Assembly: GCF_000813825.1 (NCBI RefSeq)
Contig: NZ_JWTA01000004.1
Span: 310,001 to 374,000 of the forward strand
Direction: 5' to 3'
DNA: 64,000 bases
Source of the DNA: Chryseobacterium taiwanense
GTDB lineage: Bacteria > Bacteroidota > Bacteroidia > Flavobacteriales > Weeksellaceae
Every line of letters starts with the position of its first letter. The stretch's first letter is position 1. Position numbers and translations under genes: made by a program. Shown piece by piece: positions 17,891 through 25,565 of the stretch. The notes below the pieces were generated by a model. The model worked only from the letters and a program-made list of their open reading frames with translations, was not told the DNA's origin and searched no databases.

Positions 17891-17974
17891 AATAAAAAAG
17901 ATAATTTTATTGAATTTAATTAATATACAGGTAATTTTATCTTTACACTAAATTAACATTTTGCTAAATTATTA

Positions 17975-17982
17975 TATATTTG
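17975..17982 (+). promoter_or_regulatory. Probable -7 box of the InsA-like gene
   Basis: TATATTTG matches TAnnTTTG and lies 16 bases before the ATG at 17999. A TTTTG is present at 17959-17963 but the 11-base spacing is shorter than usual, so the upstream box is uncertain. Confidence 0.5.
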
Positions 17983-17998
17983 CTAAAAAGATATAGTT

Positions 17999-18415
17999 AT
18001 GGAAAATCAATGTCCAAAATGCAGCAGCACGAAAGTTGTAAAAAGTGGAATCGTGAATGAAAAACAACGCTTCCACTGCAAAGACTGTAACTATTATTTC
18101 ACGGTAAAAAAACTCGGAAAACAAATAGATGATTACTACGTAACGAAAGCATTACAGCTCTATCTTGAAGGTCTAAGCTTCCGAGAAATAGAAAGAATTA
18201 TCGGTGTTTCTCATGTTACGATCAGTTCTTGGATCAAGAAATATAATATCATCAGACCTCCCCATTCGGAATTTCATCCGGTGTATAAAATTTTAAAACA
18301 AAATGAATTGCTTGAATACATGAGCAAGGAAGAAAATATTAAAAATTCAGGTTTAATCATTACTCAGTTTGCGGATAAATATATGCTGATAAAATGGGAA
18401 AGATTTAAAAAATAA
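17999..18415 (+). CDS. InsA-like zinc-ribbon/HTH protein
   Basis: A 138-residue protein with an N-terminal zinc ribbon (Cys5, Cys8, Cys27, Cys30) followed by a helix-turn-helix (about residues 50-85; LSFREIERIIGVSHVTISSW). This is the architecture of the InsA part of IS1-type transposases. The C-terminal ~50 residues are not a DDE domain, no catalytic partner ORF follows, and no terminal inverted repeats flank it. It therefore looks like a stand-alone DNA-binding protein. It is divergent from the arginine operon, and could regulate it or the downstream porin genes. Confidence 0.8.
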   Translation: MENQCPKCSSTKVVKSGIVNEKQRFHCKDCNYYFTVKKLGKQIDDYYVTKALQLYLEGLSFREIERIIGVSHVTISSWIKKYNIIRPPHSEFHPVYKILKQNELLEYMSKEENIKNSGLIITQFADKYMLIKWERFKK

Positions 18416-18445
18416 ACTTGAGAGTTATAAGTTATTAATTATAAG

Positions 18446-18550
18446 TTATGAGTTTTCTTGTACGCAGATAAAAATAATTATATAATTAAAAATCAAAACA
18501 TTATATATGATACTAATTCAAAAAAAAATGAACATTTTAATAACTCATAA
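18446..18550. repeat. Inverted repeat pair after the InsA-like gene
   Basis: TTATGAGTT (18446-18454) and AACTCATAA (18542-18550) are 9 bp inverted copies separated by about 90 AT-rich bases, next to tandem TTATAAGTTAT/ATTATAAGTTAT units. This is a typical noncoding palindromic element; no ORF lies in the gap to the porin gene. Confidence 0.5.
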
Positions 18551-18667
18551 TTCATCACTTAAAACTTAAAACTATAGTATTACCATTAATATATATTAAA
18601 TTTCTTCAAACAAATTATTAATTACAATTTGGCTTTCACAAAAAACAACGCCAAAAATTGATAATTT

Positions 18668-20047
18668 ATGAAGAAATTACTCACTTTTATTGGATTAGCT
18701 TTAATCAGCAATTCTTTATATTCTCAAGGTTCGCCTGATTATGGAAGTGGCTTAAAAGTAAACCTCAACCAACAAGGCGATAAATACGTCAGATTTATTT
18801 TGTGGGACCAATTTTGGTTAAGAAATACTCAAATGAACCCCGGAAGTATGGTTGGCGGAGAAGCTACCGATAATTCCTGGAGCTTAGGAAACAGACGATT
18901 GCGTGTTTTAGCGTATGCTCAGATTTCCAAAAGATATATGATTTTGGGGCATTTTGGAATTAATAATCAAACATTTATCAACGGTGGTGGTTCCGGAACT
19001 TCAGGAACAGGCGGTTATGGAAACGGGAAAAAACCTCAACTATTTTTTCATGATGCGTGGAATGAATATGCAGTTATTCTACCTGGGGAAGCAGGAAAAT
19101 TCAGTTTGAGTTTAGGAGCAGGACTGCATTATTACATGGGACTTTCCCGTATGACCATGGCTTCTACCTTAAATTTCCTTACAGTTGATTCTCCTATTTT
19201 CACCTGGCCGTTAATTGATAATTCCGACCAGTTCGCCAGACAATTGGGAATGTTCGCAAAAGGAAAATATGGAAAATTGGAATATCGTTTTAGCTTAAAT
19301 AAACCTTTTGCAACAGATATAGTTCCAACAAATGTTACCGATCCGTCTAAAGCCGTGGCTGTTGATAATAATGGAAATCCTAATTTTTCAAAAGCAGGGT
19401 ATGTTGAATATCAATTTTTGGATGAAGAATCTAATACCTTACCTTTTAAAGTTGGTTCTTACTTAGGTACAAAAAAGGTTTTTAATGTAGGAGCAGGCTT
19501 TTATCATCAAAAAGATGGAACACGATCTTCTGTAAATTCAGCTATTGAAAAACATGACATTTCACTCGTTGCAGTAGATGCTTTTGCAGATATCCCTTTA
19601 GGAAATGCTAAAAATAAAATGGCAGTTTCGGCATACGCAGGATATTACAACTATCAATTTGGCCCAAATTACATCCGAAATTTAGGCATTATGAACATCG
19701 CTTCTACAGATCCTAATTTTATCGGAGACAAAGCGATTGCAGGACCGGGAAATCTACAACCTACTATTGGAACAGGTAATATTATCTACGCACAGGCTGG
19801 TTTACTACTACCTAATCAAACCGAAAAACCAAAAATCAGAATTCAGCCTTTTGCAGCATTTACCCATAAAAGCTTCGAGGCGTTTAATAAATCATCATCA
19901 CAGTTTGATATCGGTGCGAATTGGTTCATAGATGGACATCACGCGAAAATCACAACCCAATATTCCACAAGACCAACCTATACAAGCCCTACGGAAAGTC
20001 CAAAATCTAAAGGAGAATTCATTATACAATTCCAGATTTACTTATAA
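18668..20047 (+). CDS. Outer-membrane porin
   Basis: A 459-residue protein with a Sec signal peptide (MKKLLTFIGLALISNSLYSQ) and a mature sequence of alternating aromatic/polar strands ending in an aromatic-rich FIIQFQIYL, as expected for a beta-barrel. The start of the mature part (GSGLKVNLNQQGDKYVRFI) resembles porins found in Bacteroidota next to inner-membrane carboxylate transporters. It is followed by an MHS-family transporter on the same strand, so it probably lets the same substrate through the outer membrane. The exact substrate is not visible. Confidence 0.85.
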   Translation: MKKLLTFIGLALISNSLYSQGSPDYGSGLKVNLNQQGDKYVRFILWDQFWLRNTQMNPGSMVGGEATDNSWSLGNRRLRVLAYAQISKRYMILGHFGINNQTFINGGGSGTSGTGGYGNGKKPQLFFHDAWNEYAVILPGEAGKFSLSLGAGLHYYMGLSRMTMASTLNFLTVDSPIFTWPLIDNSDQFARQLGMFAKGKYGKLEYRFSLNKPFATDIVPTNVTDPSKAVAVDNNGNPNFSKAGYVEYQFLDEESNTLPFKVGSYLGTKKVFNVGAGFYHQKDGTRSSVNSAIEKHDISLVAVDAFADIPLGNAKNKMAVSAYAGYYNYQFGPNYIRNLGIMNIASTDPNFIGDKAIAGPGNLQPTIGTGNIIYAQAGLLLPNQTEKPKIRIQPFAAFTHKSFEAFNKSSSQFDIGANWFIDGHHAKITTQYSTRPTYTSPTESPKSKGEFIIQFQIYL

Positions 20048-20062
20048 AAACATTAGACATTA

Positions 20063-20202
20063 AACATTAAGATTATCTAAGCGGTTAAGATAAATTAAGA
20101 AAAACATCAAAGATGTTTTTAAGCGTGATACTTATTATTTTGACTTTTTCAAATACCTTAATGAATCTTTTTTACAGCAAAGTTTCTAAACTTCTTAATG
20201 TT
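20063..20202. repeat. Nested inverted repeat between porin and transporter genes
   Basis: Outer arms AACATTAAG (20063-20071) and CTTAATGTT (20194-20202) enclose an inner perfect hairpin AAAAACATC-aaa-GATGTTTTT (20100-20120). The inner hairpin followed by T-rich sequence could weakly terminate porin transcription and so set a higher porin than transporter level. No ORF lies in the gap. Confidence 0.55.
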
Positions 20203-20270
20203 AAAATAATTAAATACAAATTATCAAAAAAACTCAATATCAATTTAACTAACATCAAAATTTAAGCAAT

Positions 20271-21851
20271 ATGAGCGAAAATCATCACGATACCTACGAA
20301 AACATGACCGACAAGCAGAAAAACCGCACGATATGGAGCGTGATCACTGCATCATCACTCGGCACATTGATAGAATGGTATGACTTCTATATTTTCGGAA
20401 GTTTAGCCGTAGTTTTAGCCACAAAATTTTTCCCGGCAGACAACCCGACTGCAGCATTTTTATCTACGCTTGCCACTTTTGCAGCAGGATTTGTGGTAAG
20501 ACCTTTCGGTGCATTATTCTTCGGAAGATTGGGAGATATTATCGGAAGAAAATATACCTTTTTGGTTACTTTGTTAATTATGGGGTTCTCAACATTCCTG
20601 ATTGGATGTATCCCAAGTTATGAAACCATCGGATTTATGGCGCCTGTTTTAGTTTTAATTTTAAGATTATTACAAGGATTGGCTTTAGGAGGGGAATACG
20701 GAGGAGCTGCAACGTATGTCGCAGAATACGCACAACCCGGAAGAAGAGGTTACTGGACTTCATGGATCCAAACAACAGCAACAGCAGGACTTTTCATTTC
20801 ATTAATTGTAATCCTGGTAACGAAAACCTCTCTTTCTGCGGAAGAATTTGACGGTTGGGGTTGGAGAGTTCCGTTCTGGATTTCTATTTTAATGGTGGGA
20901 GTTTCTTACATCATCCGAAGAAACATGAAGGAATCACCGCTTTTCGCCAAGGCTAAAAGCGAGGGGAAAACTTCTAAAAATCCGTTAAAAGAAAGTTTCG
21001 GGAATAAATTCAACTTCAAATTTGTTTTATTGGCATTATTCGGAGCTGCAATGGGACAAGGGGTGATCTGGTACACCGGACAATTCTACGCCATGAGCTT
21101 CCTTCAAAAAGTAATGAATGTGGAATCTGCACAGGTTGATTCATTAATGGCAACCGCTTTATTTTTAGGAACTCCTTTCTTCGTATTTTTCGGATGGCTT
21201 TCTGATAAAATAGGACGAAAAGCAGTGATGTTAACAGGGATGCTTGTTGCTATTTTAGCGTACAGACCGATTTATGACTCGATGTTCAAAAGCGTAAATC
21301 TTGAAAGTAAAACAGTCGCCGTTAACGGAATTATAGAAAAAAGAACAGCAAAAATCCATGATAAAATCACCACCGACAGCTTAGTAACTTTCCATAAAGA
21401 AATACTTTACACAGACGGAACTTTAATAAAAAAAGACAGTGTAACTCATTGGTCACCGAACGGTCCCGTTATGAAAGACGGAAAAGCGGAAGAGCCAAAA
21501 GTTTCTCAAAGCATTACACTTGCTGATAATACAAAATGGTATTTGATATTTTTAGTATTCATTCAGGTGATTTTTGTAACAATGGTTTATGGTCCTATTG
21601 CAGCATTTTTAGTGGAAATGTTCCCGGTAAGAATCCGTTACACATCGATGTCTTTACCTTATCACATCGGAAACGGAGTATTTGGAGGATTACTTCCTGC
21701 TGTTGCAACCTATTTAGTAACCACAGGAAAAGAGGCAGGGCACGCAACCTGGTATCTGGAAGGACTTTGGTATCCGATTGGAGTTGCTACCGTCTGCTTA
21801 GTGATCGGATTATTTTATCTTAAGACTAAGAACAATAATATTCACGATTAA
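20271..21851 (+). CDS. MHS-family major facilitator transporter
   Basis: A 526-residue, 12-segment transporter of the metabolite:H+ symporter branch (relatives carry proline/betaine, citrate, alpha-ketoglutarate, shikimate). Typical motifs are GTLIEWYDFYIFG in TM1, RPFGALFFGRLGDIIGRK in loop 2-3, and LQGLALGGEYGG. An unusual hydrophilic insertion of about 85 residues (roughly 335-420) separates two late membrane segments, which makes it longer than the usual ~430-450 residues. Context with a porin, a sensor and acyl-CoA synthetases suggests a short-chain carboxylate as substrate. Confidence 0.92.
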   Translation: MSENHHDTYENMTDKQKNRTIWSVITASSLGTLIEWYDFYIFGSLAVVLATKFFPADNPTAAFLSTLATFAAGFVVRPFGALFFGRLGDIIGRKYTFLVTLLIMGFSTFLIGCIPSYETIGFMAPVLVLILRLLQGLALGGEYGGAATYVAEYAQPGRRGYWTSWIQTTATAGLFISLIVILVTKTSLSAEEFDGWGWRVPFWISILMVGVSYIIRRNMKESPLFAKAKSEGKTSKNPLKESFGNKFNFKFVLLALFGAAMGQGVIWYTGQFYAMSFLQKVMNVESAQVDSLMATALFLGTPFFVFFGWLSDKIGRKAVMLTGMLVAILAYRPIYDSMFKSVNLESKTVAVNGIIEKRTAKIHDKITTDSLVTFHKEILYTDGTLIKKDSVTHWSPNGPVMKDGKAEEPKVSQSITLADNTKWYLIFLVFIQVIFVTMVYGPIAAFLVEMFPVRIRYTSMSLPYHIGNGVFGGLLPAVATYLVTTGKEAGHATWYLEGLWYPIGVATVCLVIGLFYLKTKNNNIHD

Positions 21852-21894
21852 CCACTGAATCACTCAAATTTTTATTAATTTTAAAACAACTAAA

Positions 21895-22122
21895 ATGAAC
21901 GGACTAAAAAAAATATTAGGCATACTTTGGATAGCCATCGCATTGGTGGTAGGATATTTCGGAATTACGGTATTGGGAATTCCAAAAATCACCTCAGGAA
22001 AACAGGAAGACTTGGTTTTCGGAATCATTATTTTGTTTGTTCTGATGCCAATTATCTCAGGCGGATTAGCCATTTTCGGCTATTATGCTTTAACCGGAGA
22101 ATATTCTGACGATAAAGTTTAA
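21895..22122 (+). CDS. Small two-helix membrane protein
   Basis: A 75-residue protein with two predicted membrane helices (about residues 5-27 and 41-66) separated by a short polar loop (GIPKITSGKQEDL). I believe it belongs to a small uncharacterised family (DUF6814-like) found next to MHS transporters in Bacteroidota, but I cannot confirm the number. It lies 43 bases after the transporter gene and might be a stabilising subunit. Confidence 0.75.
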   Translation: MNGLKKILGILWIAIALVVGYFGITVLGIPKITSGKQEDLVFGIIILFVLMPIISGGLAIFGYYALTGEYSDDKV

Positions 22123-22196
22123 TCTATAAACGATGAATGATAATTGATGAATGATCCAGCATTTATTCATCAATTATCTTTTATCAATGATCATGT

Positions 22197-22391
22197 ATGA
22201 AAAAGAGACACGAACAAAAGCTAATCATTTTAAGCCTCGGACTTCTGATCGCATTCAGTATTCCTATCTCTTTGTTGTTCAACAGCGACAAAGAAGTTTT
22301 CGGGTATCCGATGATTCTGATTTATATTTTCGTGATCTGGATGGTTTCCATCATCATTTCTTTTGTAATCGTAAAAAAATATGATGAGTAG
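22197..22391 (+). CDS. Small two-helix membrane protein before symporter-kinase
   Basis: A 64-residue protein with a basic N-terminus (MKKRHEQK) and two membrane helices, ending KKYDE. Its last 11 bases overlap the start of the symporter-kinase gene, so it is translated with it. The layout recalls the small YjcH-type (DUF485) protein next to the acetate symporter ActP in E. coli, and by analogy it may be a helper of the symporter part. The preceding gap holds an inverted repeat (GATAATTGATGAATGAT / TTCATCAATTATC). Confidence 0.75.
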   Translation: MKKRHEQKLIILSLGLLIAFSIPISLLFNSDKEVFGYPMILIYIFVIWMVSIIISFVIVKKYDE

Positions 22392-25095
22392 TTTCGCGTT
22401 ATTTACCGTGGTTATGTTTTATCTGGCACTTTTATTCTTAGTCGCTCATTTGGCGGAGAAGAAAAAGAGTAAGCTTTGGATCAACAATCCCTACATCTAC
22501 GCGCTTTCTCTGGCGGTGTACTGCACAGCCTGGACGTATTACGGAAGCATAGGAGTTGCCGCAACAAGCGGACTTAATTATCTTCCGATTTACATTGGTC
22601 CCATCGTGGTAATTCCTGCATGGATTTACATTAATACCAGAATTGTACGAATTTCAAGAGTCAATAAAATCAGTAGTTTGGCGGATTTTATTTCATTACG
22701 ATACGGTAACAGCAGAAGTTTTAGTGCAATTATTACAATTGTCTGCCTTTTAGCCATTGTTCCTTACATCGGTTTACAGATAAAAGCAATTTCCGAAACT
22801 TTTCACTTGGTAACGGAAACACCAATGTCGAATAATATTCTGACAGATAATGCAACTTTCGTTGTGGTTTTAATTGCCTTATTCTCTTCCTATTATGGAA
22901 CAAAATATGTTGATGCTTCTGAAAAACGTCTAGGAATTATTTCTGCGATCGCTTTAGAAAGTTTTTTAAAGCTTTTCTTTATTATCATTTTAGGATTTTT
23001 CGTCATTTATTTTGTTTTTGACGGATTTTCAGACATTTATCAAAAAGCCAGTCAGTTTGAAGATTTTAAAGAAAAAAATACCTTCAACGGAATTGAAGGC
23101 GCTTTGAATTGGATGGTTTTATGTATGATTTCCGGAACGGCAATTTGTATTTTGCCAAGACAGTTTCATACCGCAATTGTTGAAAACAGACAGGAAAAAC
23201 ATATTAAAACTGCTATTTGGTTCTTTCCTCTTTATTTATTGATTTTTACCATTTTCATCTTCCCGATTGCATGGGGAGGAAGATTGATTTTTGACGGAGA
23301 AAAAGTAAATCCGGAATTCTACTCTATTTTAATTCCTCAGCATTTTGGCAATACATGGATTACTGTTTTTGTGTTTTTAGGTGGATTAAGCTCTTGTATT
23401 TCGATGATTATTATTTCTGCCATCACTTTATCCATCATGCTTTCCAACAACCTGATCATTCCGTATGGTTTGTTGGGAAAATTTAAATCTGAAAACGAAG
23501 TTCAGAACACACGAAATATTACCAACATCAGGAAATTCAGCATTTTCGCATTGATCATCATGGCGTTTGCCTTTTATAAATATTTCATTTTAAAAACATC
23601 ATTAGATTCGGTTGGTCTGATCTCATTTGTTGTGATTGCACAATTAGCACCCGCATTTTTTGGAGCTATTTTCTGGAGAAGAGGAAGTTATAAAGGTGCC
23701 GTTGTCGGATTATTAGCAGGATTAGCAATTTGTTATTTTGGTTTAATCATTCCTCAATATTATTTTTCTTACAATCAGGAATTCAAAGGAGCTTTGAGAG
23801 ATATTTATAATGCTTTCGATTTTTTCACGATTCCCTATTTAGGTAAAATTCCTCAGATCTTCTTTTGGTCGTTATTGGTAAACACAGGTTTATTCAGTAT
23901 TATTTCTGTAAGTATCAAAGGAAATTACCGGGAAAGAAATTTTGCCGAACTGTATGTAGATATTGACAAATACATTCAAAACCACGAAAACGCTTTCATT
24001 TGGCGCGGAACAGCCTATGTTTCAGATATTAAAAATATTCTTGAAAGATTTTTAGGTAAAAATAAGACAGAGCAAGCGTTAAGAATTTTCAATTTAAAAT
24101 ACAATATTGATTCCCAAGCAGAAACTGCAGATTCAAGATTTATCAAGTTTTCAGAAAACCTTTTAGCCGGAAGAATCGGAACTGCTTCTGCCAAAATTTT
24201 GATTGAAGGCGTAACGAAAGAAGATAAAATATCTTTAAAGGAGGTCTTAAATATTTTAGAGGAGTCCAAAGAGAATATTACACTCAATAAAAAGCTAACC
24301 GAACAATCTGAAGAACTTCAAAAGCTATCTGATGATTTAAGAAAAGCCAATGAAAGTTTAATCATCAAAGACCATCAAAAAGACGATTTCCTTGATTCCG
24401 TTGCTCATGAATTGAGAACTCCGATTACCGCTATCCGTTCTGCCGGAGAAATTTTAGCAGATGACGATGATATCCCTTTAGATATCAAAAGAGAATTTTT
24501 AAATAATATCATCACAGAATCTGACAGACTAAGCGAAATCATTAATGACATTCTTTATTTAGACAAACTTCAACACGGAGAAATTGTTTTACATATTCAG
24601 GAAAACAATATCATCGAAACCTATAAAAAGGCTTTAAACCCTCTTCTGCATTTGATTCAGCAGAAAAATATCCATTTGAGTGAAGTTAATCTCTTAAACC
24701 AGTTTTTATTCAGATATGATGAAGCAAGAATGATTCAGCTATTTCAGAACATTTTAGGAAATGCCTTAAAGTTTACCGATGAACAGGGAACCATTCAAAC
24801 GAAATTATCTGAAAAAGAAAATCAATTAGTTATTAAAATTTTCAACACAGGAAAACATATTCCTGAAGAAGATCTGGAAATGATTTTTGATAAATTTTAT
24901 CAGTCGAAAAATCAAAATATTTTAAAACCTACAGGAAGCGGACTTGGACTCGCCATTTCTAAAAAAATAGTTCAGGCTCAAGGAGGCTCCATAAAAGCAG
25001 AAAACAGTGGGTTGGGTGTGACTTTTACCATCACCCTCCCTGAAAAAATAAAAGAGAATAAAAATGAAGTTGAACAACACAAACACACCCCATGA
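22381..25095 (+). CDS. Solute:Na+ symporter-histidine kinase fusion (CbrA-like)
   Basis: A 904-residue membrane sensor. The first ~520 residues form a sodium:solute symporter (SSS) domain with about 13 membrane helices (ADFISLRYGNSRSF is characteristic). A cytoplasmic linker with coiled-coil character (about 600-665) follows, then a histidine kinase core: H-box FLDSVAHELRTPITA with phosphoacceptor His676, N-box QNILGNALKF, and G2 box GSGLGLAISKK. CbrA-type proteins couple uptake or binding of a nutrient to phosphorylation of a partner. The response regulator gene overlaps by four bases and two acyl-CoA synthetases follow, suggesting sensing of a carboxylate. Confidence 0.93.
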   Translation: MMSSFALFTVVMFYLALLFLVAHLAEKKKSKLWINNPYIYALSLAVYCTAWTYYGSIGVAATSGLNYLPIYIGPIVVIPAWIYINTRIVRISRVNKISSLADFISLRYGNSRSFSAIITIVCLLAIVPYIGLQIKAISETFHLVTETPMSNNILTDNATFVVVLIALFSSYYGTKYVDASEKRLGIISAIALESFLKLFFIIILGFFVIYFVFDGFSDIYQKASQFEDFKEKNTFNGIEGALNWMVLCMISGTAICILPRQFHTAIVENRQEKHIKTAIWFFPLYLLIFTIFIFPIAWGGRLIFDGEKVNPEFYSILIPQHFGNTWITVFVFLGGLSSCISMIIISAITLSIMLSNNLIIPYGLLGKFKSENEVQNTRNITNIRKFSIFALIIMAFAFYKYFILKTSLDSVGLISFVVIAQLAPAFFGAIFWRRGSYKGAVVGLLAGLAICYFGLIIPQYYFSYNQEFKGALRDIYNAFDFFTIPYLGKIPQIFFWSLLVNTGLFSIISVSIKGNYRERNFAELYVDIDKYIQNHENAFIWRGTAYVSDIKNILERFLGKNKTEQALRIFNLKYNIDSQAETADSRFIKFSENLLAGRIGTASAKILIEGVTKEDKISLKEVLNILEESKENITLNKKLTEQSEELQKLSDDLRKANESLIIKDHQKDDFLDSVAHELRTPITAIRSAGEILADDDDIPLDIKREFLNNIITESDRLSEIINDILYLDKLQHGEIVLHIQENNIIETYKKALNPLLHLIQQKNIHLSEVNLLNQFLFRYDEARMIQLFQNILGNALKFTDEQGTIQTKLSEKENQLVIKIFNTGKHIPEEDLEMIFDKFYQSKNQNILKPTGSGLGLAISKKIVQAQGGSIKAENSGLGVTFTITLPEKIKENKNEVEQHKHTP

Positions 25096-25451
25096 AAAAG
25101 ATAATTATTGCAGATGATGAGCACAAAATATTAATGTCGCTGGAATACAGTTTCAAAAAAAACGGTTATGATGTTTTCATTGCAAGAGACGGTACAGAAG
25201 TTCTGGAATTCTTAAAAACAATGGTTCCGGATGTGATTTTACTGGATATTATGATGCCAAACTTAGATGGGTACAGCACATTGGAACTCATCAAACAAGA
25301 CGAAAAATTAAAAGATACAAAAGTTATTTTCCTGAGTGCGAAAAACAACCCGAAAGATATTGAAAGAGGATTGGAAATGGGAGCTGATGCATATGTAACG
25401 AAACCTTATTCTATAAAAAAACTGATGCAGCAGATTGAGGAAATGTTTTAA
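25092..25451 (+). CDS. Single-domain response regulator
   Basis: A 119-residue receiver domain without an output domain. Acidic pocket Asp8/Asp9, phosphoacceptor Asp52 (LLDIMMPN), Ser82 and Lys104 (TKPYS) are all present. It overlaps the kinase gene by four bases (ATGA), so the pair is a two-component system. Lacking a DNA-binding domain, it must signal through protein contacts, a further phosphotransfer step or a separate regulator. Confidence 0.95.
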   Translation: MKKIIIADDEHKILMSLEYSFKKNGYDVFIARDGTEVLEFLKTMVPDVILLDIMMPNLDGYSTLELIKQDEKLKDTKVIFLSAKNNPKDIERGLEMGADAYVTKPYSIKKLMQQIEEMF

Positions 25452-25490
25452 ACCATTAAAGTTTTAATTAAGGAATTAAGAGTATTAAGA

Positions 25491-25523
25491 GATTGCTTCG
25501 TCGCTTCGCTCCTCGCAATGACA
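25491..25523. repeat. Dispersed palindromic repeat before prpE-like gene
   Basis: GATTGCTTCG-TCGCTTCGC-TCCTCGCAATGACAAA is a GC-rich palindrome (ATTGC...GCAAT arms) of a kind commonly scattered in Flavobacteriia. Its ATGACAAA supplies a spurious upstream start codon (25518) for the next gene. Confidence 0.65.
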
Positions 25524-25565
25524 AAACCAAAGAGCCAACAACTCCCTAAAAAACAAAAAATTCAT

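Noticed and set aside
17839-17998. ArgR-type operator between the arginine operon and the InsA-like gene
   Set aside because: TTGAATTTAATTAATA resembles only one half of the E. coli ARG box, and AT-rich palindromes are expected by chance here.
17999-18415. Active insertion sequence
   Set aside because: Only the InsA-like half is present, with no DDE domain, terminal inverted repeats or target duplication.
25518-25565. Longer N-terminus of the PrpE-like gene starting at 25518
   Set aside because: The upstream ATG belongs to a dispersed palindromic repeat, and the added residues look unlike the family. The ATG at 25566 was chosen.
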